DNA of 64,000 bases, taken from positions 1 to 64,000 of the forward strand of contig NZ_WHOB01000039.1 of NCBI RefSeq assembly GCF_013141775.1. Reading direction: 5' to 3'. The stretch comes from Paenibacillus phytohabitans. GTDB lineage: Bacteria; Bacillota; Bacilli; Paenibacillales; Paenibacillaceae. The notes beneath the pieces are model-generated. The model saw only the letters and a program-made list of their open reading frames with translations, ran no database searches and was not told the DNA's origin. Each line of letters begins with the position of its first letter. Positions within the stretch are counted from its first letter, which is position 1. The position numbers and the translations under genes were made by a program. This document shows, piece after piece, positions 8,256 to 16,810 of this stretch.

Positions 8256-9221
8256 GTGAAAAGCAATCTTGTTATTGTAGACACTCATGCCCATTTTGCC
8301 GTCAAGGAGAATAAAAGTCTGGAGCTCAGTCTGGCTGGCGCCGGAACCGTCCCCGATTACAAGAAGCAAAAAGGATTCGATGATTTGCAATATTTGAAGA
8401 AGATGGTTGGTGCTGCTCAAGAAGGATTCGTAGATGACAACAATCTGCTCGAGGATTACCTCTCCTGTATGGCCGAGAATCAAATTGCCATGAGCTGGGT
8501 CCATCAGCTCAGCTTTGAGGATGTATACGGCTATGAGGTGCTGTCCAATGAAAAAATCGCCGAGGCGGTCCGGGCACACCCTGACAAGCTGCGCGGATTC
8601 GCGAGTGTCAACCCCTATAAGGGGAAGGAAGCGCTGGCGGAGCTGGATTACGCGATTAACACGCTTGGAATGCAAGGCTTTAAGCTGAATCCTAATGATT
8701 ATGGCGGCTTCGGCCTGAACGACCGGGAATTGCTCTATCCGCTGTATGAACGGTGCAGCGAGCTGGGAATTCCGGTAAGCGTGCATACCGGAATTACGCC
8801 AGGCAGTATTTTTCGGATGAAGCATAACTATCCGATTCTGCTTGATGATGTAGCTGTTGATTTTCCGGGGCTGACCCTGATTGTGGAGCATATGGGACAT
8901 CCATGGAATGACCTGTGCTATTACATGGTGGGCCGGCACGAGAACATGTATGTGACCATCACTGCGGTAGCCAATATCCTTATTCATAACAATCCCAAGG
9001 TGTTTCGGATGGAGCTGGCCAAGATGATCTCGGTCTGCGGCAGCCACAAGATTCTCTGGGGATCGGATTGGACGGTAACGCCGAACATTGCCGAAGTGCT
9101 GAATTACATGCAGAAGGTGGCAATTCCCCTGCCCATGAAGCTGATGATGGGTGTGAAGGAGATCAAGAAGGAGGATGTCCAGAACATCCTGGGGCTGAAC
9201 GCGCTGAGAATAATGAAGTAG
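8256..9221 (+). CDS. Amidohydrolase-family (TIM-barrel) metal-dependent enzyme
   Basis: A 321-residue amidohydrolase-2 family protein. The metal site begins with His11 and His13 in VDTHAHFAV. Later come GFKLNPND, a VSVHTG strand, the VEHMGHPW histidine and the final aspartate in WGSDW. This family contains hydrolases and non-oxidative decarboxylases such as ACMSD and gamma-resorcylate decarboxylase, so trimming a carboxyl group from an aromatic intermediate is one reasonable idea. GTG 8256 is preceded by GGGGTGAG. The next gene starts eight bases after its stop. Confidence 0.88.
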   Translation: MKSNLVIVDTHAHFAVKENKSLELSLAGAGTVPDYKKQKGFDDLQYLKKMVGAAQEGFVDDNNLLEDYLSCMAENQIAMSWVHQLSFEDVYGYEVLSNEKIAEAVRAHPDKLRGFASVNPYKGKEALAELDYAINTLGMQGFKLNPNDYGGFGLNDRELLYPLYERCSELGIPVSVHTGITPGSIFRMKHNYPILLDDVAVDFPGLTLIVEHMGHPWNDLCYYMVGRHENMYVTITAVANILIHNNPKVFRMELAKMISVCGSHKILWGSDWTVTPNIAEVLNYMQKVAIPLPMKLMMGVKEIKKEDVQNILGLNALRIMK

Positions 9222-9229
9222 GTGAGGGC

Positions 9230-10006
9230 ATGAAATATCAATTCATTGATCTGAGTGTGCATATGGAGCAGAATCCGGGCGAGCTGGCTCCATATGGTTT
9301 CGAGCAGACCGGCCATCAGGAAGGGGCGGACCGCTTTGCACGCCAGTTCGACGGGAGCAGAAAAGACTTTCCGGATGAAGAATTCTTGAATATGGAGATG
9401 ATCTCCGCTTCCACGCATACCGGGACACATTTTGATGCCCCCTTGCATTTCGGCTCTATGAGCGAAGGCAAGCCTGCAGCGTCTATAGATCAGGTGCCGC
9501 TGGAGTGGTGCTACTGTGACGGTGTGGTGCTGGATGTTACGCATAGGCAAGCGGGTGAAGCCATTGAGAAGCAGGATATTGAGCAGGCGCTGGCCAAGAT
9601 CGGGTACGAGCTGAAGCCGCAGGATATTGTGCTGATCCGTACAGGTGCAGACCGGCATTGGGGCACGCCCCAATACCTTACGGATTATCCGGGCATGAGC
9701 AGAGAGGCCACGAAGCTGCTGACTGACCAAGGCATCCGGGTCATGGGCATTGACAGCTACGGGTTCGACCGTCCGTTCAAGAATATGATCGGGGATTATA
9801 AGCGAACCCGGGACAACGCCTATTTGTTTCCGGCCCATTTCTGGGGAAGAGAGCAGACTTATTGCCATATGGAGCGCCTGGCGAATCTGGAGCAGATTCC
9901 GGTTCCTTACGGGTTTAAGGTGGCCTGTTTTCCAATCAAGATCAGACAGGCAGGAGCGGCCTGGGTACGGGCAGTGGCCATTGTCGAAGAGCCTGCGGCA
10001 GAGTAA
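9230..10006 (+). CDS. Cyclase-family (kynurenine formamidase-like) hydrolase
   Basis: A 258-residue protein of the cyclase family PF04199. The metal motif HxGTHxDxPxH is exact at residues 63-73 (HTGTHFDAPLH). Members include kynurenine formamidase and isatin hydrolase, and some act in polyketide pathways. ATG 9230 is chosen because GGTGAGGG precedes it and the family fold begins there; the frame extends upstream to 9068 but only inside the previous gene. It could hydrolyse or cyclise an ACP-bound or released intermediate. The stop is directly followed by the TIGR04076 leader. Confidence 0.88.
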   Translation: MKYQFIDLSVHMEQNPGELAPYGFEQTGHQEGADRFARQFDGSRKDFPDEEFLNMEMISASTHTGTHFDAPLHFGSMSEGKPAASIDQVPLEWCYCDGVVLDVTHRQAGEAIEKQDIEQALAKIGYELKPQDIVLIRTGADRHWGTPQYLTDYPGMSREATKLLTDQGIRVMGIDSYGFDRPFKNMIGDYKRTRDNAYLFPAHFWGREQTYCHMERLANLEQIPVPYGFKVACFPIKIRQAGAAWVRAVAIVEEPAAE

Positions 10007-10045
10007 GTGAAATCTATCACCAAATATATGGAGGAGGCATTTCGA

Positions 10046-10354
10046 ATGAATTATGAATTTGAACTCAAGGTAACGGGCGTTAAGGGGCATTGCCGGGCAG
10101 GGCATAAAGAAGGGGATGTCATGAAGGTCTCTCCGCTGAACGCAGGCAATCTGTGCGGAACGGCATTCCATTCGGTCTTCCCGATGCTGCTCGCGCTGAA
10201 TATGGATGCGAAGCTGCCGTGGGACCCTGAGGGTAATATTGTGCACTCGGCTTGTCCGGATCTGCGCAACCAGATGACGATGGAAATCCGCCGCATCCCG
10301 GTAGAGCCGTCTGAAGATTCACCGTACGCGGGACGGATGCTGCAATCCAAATGA
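10046..10354 (+). CDS. TIGR04076-family small protein
   Basis: A 102-residue protein matching the uncharacterised TIGR04076 family: KVTGVKGHCRAGHKEGD, then LCGTAFHSVFPMLLAL, then LPW and a closing CPD...EIRRIP. Conserved cysteines (HCRAGH, NLCGTA, SACPD) suggest metal or Fe-S binding, which is an inference. ATG 10046 has GGAGGAGG nine bases upstream, and the ATGs before it lack a site. The stop overlaps the leader of the first HemN-like gene. TIGR04076 proteins have no assigned reaction that I know of; its position next to radical SAM genes suggests an accessory role. Confidence 0.8.
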   Translation: MNYEFELKVTGVKGHCRAGHKEGDVMKVSPLNAGNLCGTAFHSVFPMLLALNMDAKLPWDPEGNIVHSACPDLRNQMTMEIRRIPVEPSEDSPYAGRMLQSK

Positions 10355-10371
10355 AGGGGAGGCCGCTCCAT

Positions 10372-11727
10372 ATGAGCAGAGCGAAGCAGTATGTTGAATT
10401 ATTCAAGGAAAGAGACTCCATTTGTGTCTCCCATTATCCTGTGCCGATCTCCCAGCACACCGAGTCTGAAGTGTGGTCGCTGATGGAGCTTGAGCAGGTG
10501 AATACCAAAGATACGCCGACAGCCTTGTATCTGCATATTCCCTTCTGTGATGCAACCTGCTCGTTCTGCCCGTTCAACCGTTATCTGAAGAAGCAGGATC
10601 AGGTGGATGATTATTTGGCTGCTGTCCGGAAGGAGATTGACAAGTATGCGGCTACGCCTTTTGGAAGCAGCATTACGGTTTCCTCCATTAATCTGGGCGG
10701 CGGAACCCCCTCCTGCCTCTCCTCGGAAGAGCTGACGGGAATATTGCAGCACATGAAGCAGGCTTTTCACGTTGCGGAGGACGCCATGATCTTCATTGAG
10801 GGCAACCCCCGGAATTTCACGGCTGACAAGCTTGAAGCCTTAGCCCTGCAGGGATTAAACCGGATCAGTGTGGGAGTGCAGACCTTTCAGGAAGAACTTG
10901 CCGGACTGCTGGGGCTATACCATAGTGTCGATGATTCCTTCGAGCTGGTGAAGAATGCCCGAAGCTGCGGAATTGACAATATCGGGATTGATCTGATGTA
11001 CAATCTGCCCGGTCAGACACTGGATCAATGGCGGGCTGACATCCTCACCTCCATTGAACAGGAGATTGACCATATCTGTGTGATTTCGTTCTGTGTGGTG
11101 CCGCATACGCAGATCGCTTCGCGTATAGCGGAAGGGAAGATTCCGGGAATCGGGGATGTCTACAGAGAGATCGAGCTGTATACCATCGCCAAGGAGATGC
11201 TGCTTGAGGCAGGTTATCTTCAATACAGTGTGATTGATTTCGCCAAGCCGGGCAAGACGGACCGGCACGCGACCTTATATTTCAGCGAGCAGTCGCATAT
11301 GATCGGAATCGGTGCGGCCGCGTTCGGTATCATCAACGGCTATATGTATGTCAACAGCGGCAATCTGAATGAATATATGTCCCGCGTGCAGAATGGGCTG
11401 CTCCCGGTCAATTGCGGGGAGAAGGCCGATGAGCTGGAGCTGGCGCATGGGGCAATGGCCAAGGGCCTGCGGATGCTGTCAGTCAGCCGTGCGGATTTCG
11501 TACGGATGTTCCGGCGGGAGCCGGAGGAGCTGTTCCCGGATACAATTGAGCGTCTGGTTCAGGACGGTCTGCTGATTCAGGATGCCGAAGGAATCCGGCT
11601 GACCGACGACGGAATTATATGGGGCAACAATGTCAGCAAGCAATTCTTCTCCTCTAAGTATGCGGATTACGGGCTGCAGCACCGGATGAAGCTGGCTAAG
11701 GGACGTCCGGTGCAATCGGTCAAATAA
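10372..11727 (+). CDS. HemN-like radical SAM enzyme A
   Basis: A 451-residue enzyme of the coproporphyrinogen III oxidase (HemN)/class C methylase superfamily. The [4Fe-4S] site is Cys59, Cys63 and Cys66 (FCDATCSFC). Typical HemN strands follow: LGGGTPS, IEGNP, RISVGVQTFQ and GIDLMYNLPGQ, then a C-terminal HemN domain ending GNNVSKQFF. HemN-like enzymes use one or two SAM molecules for decarboxylation, methylation or cyclopropanation. ATG 10372 has GGGGAGG ten bases upstream. It shares the N-terminal phrase CVSHYP with enzyme B, showing recent common descent. The substrate is presumably a polyketide intermediate. Confidence 0.9.
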   Translation: MSRAKQYVELFKERDSICVSHYPVPISQHTESEVWSLMELEQVNTKDTPTALYLHIPFCDATCSFCPFNRYLKKQDQVDDYLAAVRKEIDKYAATPFGSSITVSSINLGGGTPSCLSSEELTGILQHMKQAFHVAEDAMIFIEGNPRNFTADKLEALALQGLNRISVGVQTFQEELAGLLGLYHSVDDSFELVKNARSCGIDNIGIDLMYNLPGQTLDQWRADILTSIEQEIDHICVISFCVVPHTQIASRIAEGKIPGIGDVYREIELYTIAKEMLLEAGYLQYSVIDFAKPGKTDRHATLYFSEQSHMIGIGAAAFGIINGYMYVNSGNLNEYMSRVQNGLLPVNCGEKADELELAHGAMAKGLRMLSVSRADFVRMFRREPEELFPDTIERLVQDGLLIQDAEGIRLTDDGIIWGNNVSKQFFSSKYADYGLQHRMKLAKGRPVQSVK

Positions 11728-11744
11728 TAAGGAGGCTATAGCAA

Positions 11745-12062
11745 ATGAGCGATATGTTGATGAGAGTCAATCCGCAGGTAGGCGCCGCATTTGAAGGCAT
11801 GTGCAAGGCGATTGAGGATACGGGGACACTGGAGCCCAAGGTGCGGGAATTGGTCCGTTTGGCTTGTGTAGTGACTGACCGTTCTACCTACGGCATCCGG
11901 CTGCATGCACTGAAGGCATATGAGCTGGGGGCGACCCGTGAGGAAGTGACGGAGACCGTTATGAATTGCCTGCCTGTAGCAGGCATTGAAGCTGTATCCT
12001 CCGGTCTGGCTGCGGCCATGACGGCAATGGAATCCAAGCGGGGTGTTCATCATGGCAGTTAA
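11745..12062 (+). CDS. CMD/AhpD-like protein lacking the redox cysteines
   Basis: A 105-residue all-helical protein of the carboxymuconolactone decarboxylase fold. The AhpD active-site pattern C-x2-C-x3-H appears as Ser47-x2-Gly50-x3-His54 (STYGIRLH), so both cysteines are missing while His is retained; ELGATREEVTETV matches the next family helix. Peroxidase activity of the AhpD kind is therefore unlikely, and a decarboxylase, isomerase or binding role is more plausible. GGAGG precedes ATG 11745. Its 3' end overlaps HemN-like enzyme B by 11 bases, which places it firmly inside the operon. Confidence 0.8.
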   Translation: MSDMLMRVNPQVGAAFEGMCKAIEDTGTLEPKVRELVRLACVVTDRSTYGIRLHALKAYELGATREEVTETVMNCLPVAGIEAVSSGLAAAMTAMESKRGVHHGS

Positions 12063-13428
12063 GACGTCCTATGAGCCATTCTATAATGTGTATCCCCATA
12101 GAGATCCAATCTGTGTATCCCACTATCCGAATCCTGTGACCGAGATTGCTCCGGCCGACATTTATGGAGTGATGGGTCTGAGCAGTCAGCCTCCGGCGGA
12201 CAATGTCGGTGCAGTCTATGTGCATGTTCCATTCTGTGCGTCGGTCTGTATCTTCTGCCCCTTCAACAAGATGGCTTATCAGGAGAAGCAGGTAGAGCAG
12301 TATATGGAGGCCGTCAAGGCCGAAATCGGCATCTATGCCTCTTCCCCTTATGGTTCACAGTCCACGATCAGTGCAGTGACGTTCGGGGGCGGCACGCCTA
12401 CGGCTCTGTCTGCAGAGCGGATGGTGGAGATGCTGAAGAGCGTGCAGGAGCATTATCGGGTGCTGCCGGATGCGCAAATCTCCTTTGAAGGAAGCCCCGC
12501 TACCTTAACGCTGGAGAAAATGCAGGCCATCCGTGCCCAAGGGGCGAACCGGATCAGCATAGGGGTGCAGACCTTCAACGACAAGATGGGGCGGCATCTC
12601 CGGATGAGCCATGATTCGCAGCGGGCCTTCGAGGTGCTGAACGAGGCGAAAGAAGCGGGCTTTGAGAATATCGGGATTGATCTGATGTACAATCTGCCCG
12701 AGCAGACCATGGAGGAGTGGCTGGAGGATGTCCGGACGGCCGTGCGGCTCGGAATCGATCATATCACTGTGTTCTCCCTGTGTGTCGTGCCGTTTACTGC
12801 GCTGTTCAAAATGATTAAGGAAGGCACAATTCCGCCTACCGGGGACGTTAATCTGGAAGTGGATATGTATCTGGAGGCCAAGCGGCTGCTGCAGGAAGAG
12901 GGATATGTTCAGTATAGTGTGTGGGATTTTGCCAAGCCGGGCTTCGAAGACCGGCATGTCCTGCTGTACTATACACAACAGAAGGATCTGTTCGCGCACG
13001 GTCCGGCCGCCTTCGGTTATGTCAACAAGCTGATGTACATCAATCAGGGTGACATTCAGGAGTACAGCAGCCGTCTTGAGCAGCAGTTCCTGTCCGTCTT
13101 CATCGCCAGTAAAGCCGATGATCTGGAGGCGATGCATGGAATGATGGCCAAGGGCCTGCGCATGCTGTCGGTGAAGCGGAAGGATTTTGCCGGCATGTTC
13201 GGGTATCAGCCGGAAGAAGTCTTCGGTCCGACTATCGATGACCTGGTATCCAAAGGCCTGCTTGAAACGGATGAGCATGAGATTCGCCTGTCCGCCAAAG
13301 GCATTGTCTGGGGCAATAATGTATGCAAGGAATTCTTCTCGGAAGCGAACCAGCAGACGTTCGAGAGCCGTGTGAAGCTGGCACGCGGACAAAAACCGGC
13401 CGAGGTTAAAGGGGAGGTTCTGAAGTGA
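12052..13428 (+). CDS. HemN-like radical SAM enzyme B
   Basis: A 458-residue paralogue of enzymes A and C. The radical SAM cysteines are Cys62, Cys66 and Cys69 (FCASVCIFC). FGGGTPT, FEGSPATL, RISIGVQTFN and DLMYNLPEQ follow in the HemN order, and the C-terminus has GNNVCKEFF. It overlaps the CMD-like gene and the next gene, so translation is probably coupled. The sequence is closest to enzyme A at the start (RDPICVSHYPNP against RDSICVSHYPVP). Whether the two act sequentially or as partners cannot be told from sequence. Heme biosynthesis is unlikely given the context. Confidence 0.9.
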   Translation: MAVKTSYEPFYNVYPHRDPICVSHYPNPVTEIAPADIYGVMGLSSQPPADNVGAVYVHVPFCASVCIFCPFNKMAYQEKQVEQYMEAVKAEIGIYASSPYGSQSTISAVTFGGGTPTALSAERMVEMLKSVQEHYRVLPDAQISFEGSPATLTLEKMQAIRAQGANRISIGVQTFNDKMGRHLRMSHDSQRAFEVLNEAKEAGFENIGIDLMYNLPEQTMEEWLEDVRTAVRLGIDHITVFSLCVVPFTALFKMIKEGTIPPTGDVNLEVDMYLEAKRLLQEEGYVQYSVWDFAKPGFEDRHVLLYYTQQKDLFAHGPAAFGYVNKLMYINQGDIQEYSSRLEQQFLSVFIASKADDLEAMHGMMAKGLRMLSVKRKDFAGMFGYQPEEVFGPTIDDLVSKGLLETDEHEIRLSAKGIVWGNNVCKEFFSEANQQTFESRVKLARGQKPAEVKGEVLK

Positions 13429-14867
13429 TGAAGCTGTCTGTCGGTACCAATTTTGATGACCGGTTACCTTTATTGCTGAAGGATTCACATGTGGATGTAT
13501 TCTATGGCAAGTTATCCTCTGATCTGGTGGGCGGCGGCCGGCCAACGTTTGCGCTGCCAACCATAGACCGGACAAGGGTGGAGGAGCATGTGAAGCTCCT
13601 TCATGCCTACGGGTTCAAGTTCAATTACCTGCTGAATGCCACTTGTCTGGATAATCTGGAGACGACCAAGGAATTTCATTACCGCCTGCGCGAGCTGCTG
13701 GAATGGATCGGTACGCTTCAGCCGGAATATGTCACTGTGTCCCTCCCCATGCTGGTTGATATGGTGCGTACAGCGTTGCCCGACGTCAAGATCAGCTTGT
13801 CTACCTTTGCCAACGTCAACACGCTTAGACAAGCGCATTACTTTGAAGAACGGGGCGTCAGCGAGATTACCCTGCCCGAGAGCCGGAACCGTGATTTTGC
13901 CTTTCTGGAGAGCCTGCGCAAGAGTACCAGCTGCGACTATCAGCTCATTGCGACCAATGACTGCCTGCTGGATTGCCCGATGCGCCAGAACCATGCGAAT
14001 TTTCAGAGCCATGCCTCGCAGTGCAATCATGTGACCGACGGCTTTGCGCTGGATTATTACATGCTGCGCTGTACGGAGCGTAAGCTCCAGCATCCCGAGG
14101 AGCTGCTGAAATCGCAATGGATTCGCCCGGAAGATATGCATATCTATGAGGAACTGGGCTATCACAAATTCAAGCTGACCGAGCGGATGAAGACTACGGA
14201 GAAGATTGCGGATACGGCGCTGGCCTATTCCGGGCGGAGTTATCAGGGCAATCTGCTCAGTCTGCTCAACTCGCGGATGGCGGAGGCCGATTTCGAAATG
14301 CCCAATTTCTCCAAGAACATTAAGGAGGATTTCGCACCTTCCGAAAAAATGAGACAGGTCTACAGCCTGCTGTTCAGCTTCCAGGCGAACATTGACAATG
14401 AGAGTCTGGAGGGCTTCCTGGAGGGCTTCCGTGCCAAGCGGTGTGACAGGATGGACTGTGACAAATGCGGATACTGTGCCGAATGGGCCAGCCGGACTGT
14501 TCAAGTGGCGAAGCCGGGGGGAGCAGTTCTCCAGGAGTTTGAGCAGCTATTTGCGGCGCTGGCTTCAGGCACCTTCTTCGAATCGGCCGCCGGAGCACCG
14601 GTGACCTGGACGGCGGAGAGCCAGAGCCTCTATGAGGGGGTTGTGGGACGGAAGCCCGAGTTCATCCGCGACATGGCGAGCACCGAGATCCGGAAGAAAG
14701 CCGAGGAGCTTGCCGCAGCAAACGGAACAGGTCTGGTATCCAGATATGAGGTGGCCAAAGCCAATGTGCTGTGTACCCCGGCTGATTTCCGGATGTTTGC
14801 ACTCATGGACCTGAGGGCGCTTGGATTTGATACGGCTGAGCTGGATGCGGAGGAGGCTGTGGGATGA
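13428..14867 (+). CDS. Peptidase-U32-like Fe-S protein
   Basis: A 479-residue protein with a U32-type barrel (IRPEDMHIYEELGYHKFKL is characteristic). It carries cysteines 179, 183, 199 and 215 (NDCLLDCPM...SQC...LRC) of the kind that bind [4Fe-4S] in this family, and a second cluster-like motif C-x4-C-x2-C-x2-C at 339-350. U32 relatives UbiU/UbiV, RlhA and TrhP add hydroxyl groups without molecular oxygen using prephenate, so an oxygen-independent hydroxylation of the polyketide is a good hypothesis. The Cys spacing differs from UbiU. GGGGAGG precedes; GTG 13425 is an alternative start. It overlaps the flavoprotein gene by four bases. Confidence 0.8.
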   Translation: MKLSVGTNFDDRLPLLLKDSHVDVFYGKLSSDLVGGGRPTFALPTIDRTRVEEHVKLLHAYGFKFNYLLNATCLDNLETTKEFHYRLRELLEWIGTLQPEYVTVSLPMLVDMVRTALPDVKISLSTFANVNTLRQAHYFEERGVSEITLPESRNRDFAFLESLRKSTSCDYQLIATNDCLLDCPMRQNHANFQSHASQCNHVTDGFALDYYMLRCTERKLQHPEELLKSQWIRPEDMHIYEELGYHKFKLTERMKTTEKIADTALAYSGRSYQGNLLSLLNSRMAEADFEMPNFSKNIKEDFAPSEKMRQVYSLLFSFQANIDNESLEGFLEGFRAKRCDRMDCDKCGYCAEWASRTVQVAKPGGAVLQEFEQLFAALASGTFFESAAGAPVTWTAESQSLYEGVVGRKPEFIRDMASTEIRKKAEELAAANGTGLVSRYEVAKANVLCTPADFRMFALMDLRALGFDTAELDAEEAVG

Positions 14868-16012
14868 AGAAGATGATCGGGCTCGCCGGGTCCATGAAGA
14901 AGCATCACAGCTCCAGTGAATATCTGTTGTCCGTCGCGCTCGAAGCAGCGGAGGAGCAGGGGGTGGAGACGGAGCTGCTGCGGCTGAATGATTACAATAT
15001 TCTTCCTTGTGAGGGCTGCGGCAACTGCATGAACGGCAAGCCCTGCCATCTGCTGAAGAAGCCGGAGGATCAGTTGACAGAACTGTACGACAAGCTGAAG
15101 GAAGCGGATGGCTTTATCTTCTCCTCCCCGGTCTATGCGCTCTCGCTTCCGGCAGTCTGGAAGAACTGGATCGACCGCTGCGAGCCGTGCTCCGCCGAGG
15201 ATCTGGATTTTGAGCACTATAATTATGACCGGGTGGCGGGGGTAAAGGGCAAAGCGTTCAAGGGAAAGGTCGCCGGGCAGATTGTCGTCGCAGCGGGGCC
15301 GGGGCATGAATGGGCGCTGGCCTCTCTGATGCCTTGCTTCACGGCGATCAAGCTGTCCATGATCGCCAGCGCAGGCATCAGCCTGATTGAATACGACGGC
15401 CAGCCGGGCATCCGTAAACGCTCCTGGAGCAAACCGATTGAAGAAGCGGAATCCGCCAAAATGATGGCCCGGGCCGTCGGGCTGCGGGTCGCGTCGGCTC
15501 TGGGATTCTCCTACTTTGACAGCCCGGCGGAGCAGGGGCAGGTGCGCTGGGAACAGCAGCAGGAGCGCGCGGAGCAGGCCGATGACTGGTCTGCCTTCAC
15601 CGTTCAGAACATCAGGGATGAGGAGGTCAGGCTCGGTGCGCTGGCGGAGAAGCAGCCGCGGATCTTCGTCATTGGGGATCAGCAGGCCAGCAGCCGCTGC
15701 GGGCCGCTGCTGGAGCAGCTGGAGCAGCAATTCGGCGGCCAGGCAGCCTGTGCGCTGATTGCAAGAGTGGGGCAGCTGCCCCACTTCATTACCCATGAAT
15801 TTGTGAAGGAGAAGACGGGGCAGGCGGTTCCCGGCTTCGAGCTGTATTATGACTGGGAAGACGCGCTGGCCTCACGGTGCTCCGTAGCGCCCGGCGTGCC
15901 GGCCATTCTGGTGGGGCGGACCAGGGAGGAGTGGCAGCTGTTTGCAGTCGATGGGACGCAGGGCCGGGAGATCGGCCGGGTCGTTGACTATCTGGAGGAA
16001 GCCATCGTATGA
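14864..16012 (+). CDS. Iron-sulfur flavoprotein with C-terminal extra domain
   Basis: A 382-residue protein. Residues 1-210 form a flavodoxin-like NADPH-dependent FMN reductase domain with the compact [4Fe-4S] pattern Cys49, Cys52, Cys55 and Cys61 (CEGCGNCMNGKPC) seen in archaeal and clostridial iron-sulfur flavoproteins; SSPVYALSLPAVWKNWIDR is the flavin loop region. Residues 250-382 form an additional alpha/beta domain starting PRIFVIGDQ, perhaps thioredoxin-like but without a CxxC. It overlaps the U32-like gene by four bases (ATGA), so it probably feeds electrons to that protein or to the radical SAM enzymes. Confidence 0.85.
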   Translation: MKKMIGLAGSMKKHHSSSEYLLSVALEAAEEQGVETELLRLNDYNILPCEGCGNCMNGKPCHLLKKPEDQLTELYDKLKEADGFIFSSPVYALSLPAVWKNWIDRCEPCSAEDLDFEHYNYDRVAGVKGKAFKGKVAGQIVVAAGPGHEWALASLMPCFTAIKLSMIASAGISLIEYDGQPGIRKRSWSKPIEEAESAKMMARAVGLRVASALGFSYFDSPAEQGQVRWEQQQERAEQADDWSAFTVQNIRDEEVRLGALAEKQPRIFVIGDQQASSRCGPLLEQLEQQFGGQAACALIARVGQLPHFITHEFVKEKTGQAVPGFELYYDWEDALASRCSVAPGVPAILVGRTREEWQLFAVDGTQGREIGRVVDYLEEAIV

Positions 16013-16050
16013 GCCGGTAGGCGGACAAGATCAAGGGAGGAAAGTCACAA

Positions 16051-16809
16051 ATGTTGAAGACAAAGGGCATACCTTTATTTTACAGGTGTCAAGGCACCGG
16101 CGAGGCCGTATTGTGTCTGCACGGCAACCGGGACTCTTCGCTCGTCTTCCGGGAATTGGCCCAGGCGCTGCAGCCTCATTATCAGGTGCTGTCTGCTGAT
16201 CTGCGGGGGCATGGCCAGTCGGATTACTCCGGTCCGCCGTTCACTCTTGAGGACATGGTTGATGATATCGTCAGGTTGCTGGACGAGCAGGGTCTGAAAC
16301 AGGTCTCCATTGTGGGGCATTCTCTGGGGAGCACGCTTGCGCTGCTGCTGTCTGCACGTGATCCGGGCAGGGTGAAGAAGCTGGTGCTCATGGGGGCAGC
16401 CGCCACCTTTCAGGTTCCGTTCAAGCGGCCGGGCCACGGCGAGGAGATCACGCCGGTTACAGTGAAGCAGACGAATGCAGCTGCGGTTCCGTATTTTTTC
16501 ACAGCAGAGCATGAAGAGGTTCAGCATTTGATTCTGGAGGGATGGTCGAAGCTGCCCGCCGCGACCCACCGGCTGATGATCCAGATTAAGCATCCCGATC
16601 TCCGGCCGATCCTTCAGGATATCCGCCAGAGAACCCTGATTATAACCGGCCAAGAGGACCGGATCACGCCACTGCCCAAGGCCTTAGAGCTGAACCGGTA
16701 CTTGCCTGACTCCCGGATGCTGGCGGTTCCAGGCACCGGACACTTTATGTTTCTTGAGGAGAGCGAAACCGTAGCCAGTGCAATGCTCACTTTCCTCAAG
16801 GAGGAGTAG
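16051..16809 (+). CDS. Alpha/beta hydrolase
   Basis: A 252-residue serine hydrolase fold. It has LCLHGNRDSS (oxyanion region), DLRGHGQSD, the nucleophile elbow GHSLGS with the catalytic serine, an aspartate near TGQEDRITPL and the histidine in GTGHFMF. ATG 16051 has AGGGAGGAA nine bases upstream. In polyketide clusters such enzymes release the chain from ACP, close lactones or act as cyclases. No thioesterase is otherwise present, so chain release is the leading guess. Confidence 0.9.
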   Translation: MLKTKGIPLFYRCQGTGEAVLCLHGNRDSSLVFRELAQALQPHYQVLSADLRGHGQSDYSGPPFTLEDMVDDIVRLLDEQGLKQVSIVGHSLGSTLALLLSARDPGRVKKLVLMGAAATFQVPFKRPGHGEEITPVTVKQTNAAAVPYFFTAEHEEVQHLILEGWSKLPAATHRLMIQIKHPDLRPILQDIRQRTLIITGQEDRITPLPKALELNRYLPDSRMLAVPGTGHFMFLEESETVASAMLTFLKEE

Positions 16810-16810
16810 T

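Noticed and set aside
7797..9047. 416-codon minus-strand frame
   Set aside because: Antisense shadow of the cupin and amidohydrolase genes, which have clear motifs on the plus strand.
9104..10246. 380-codon minus-strand frame
   Set aside because: Antisense to the cyclase-family and TIGR04076 genes; no ribosome binding site or recognisable domain.
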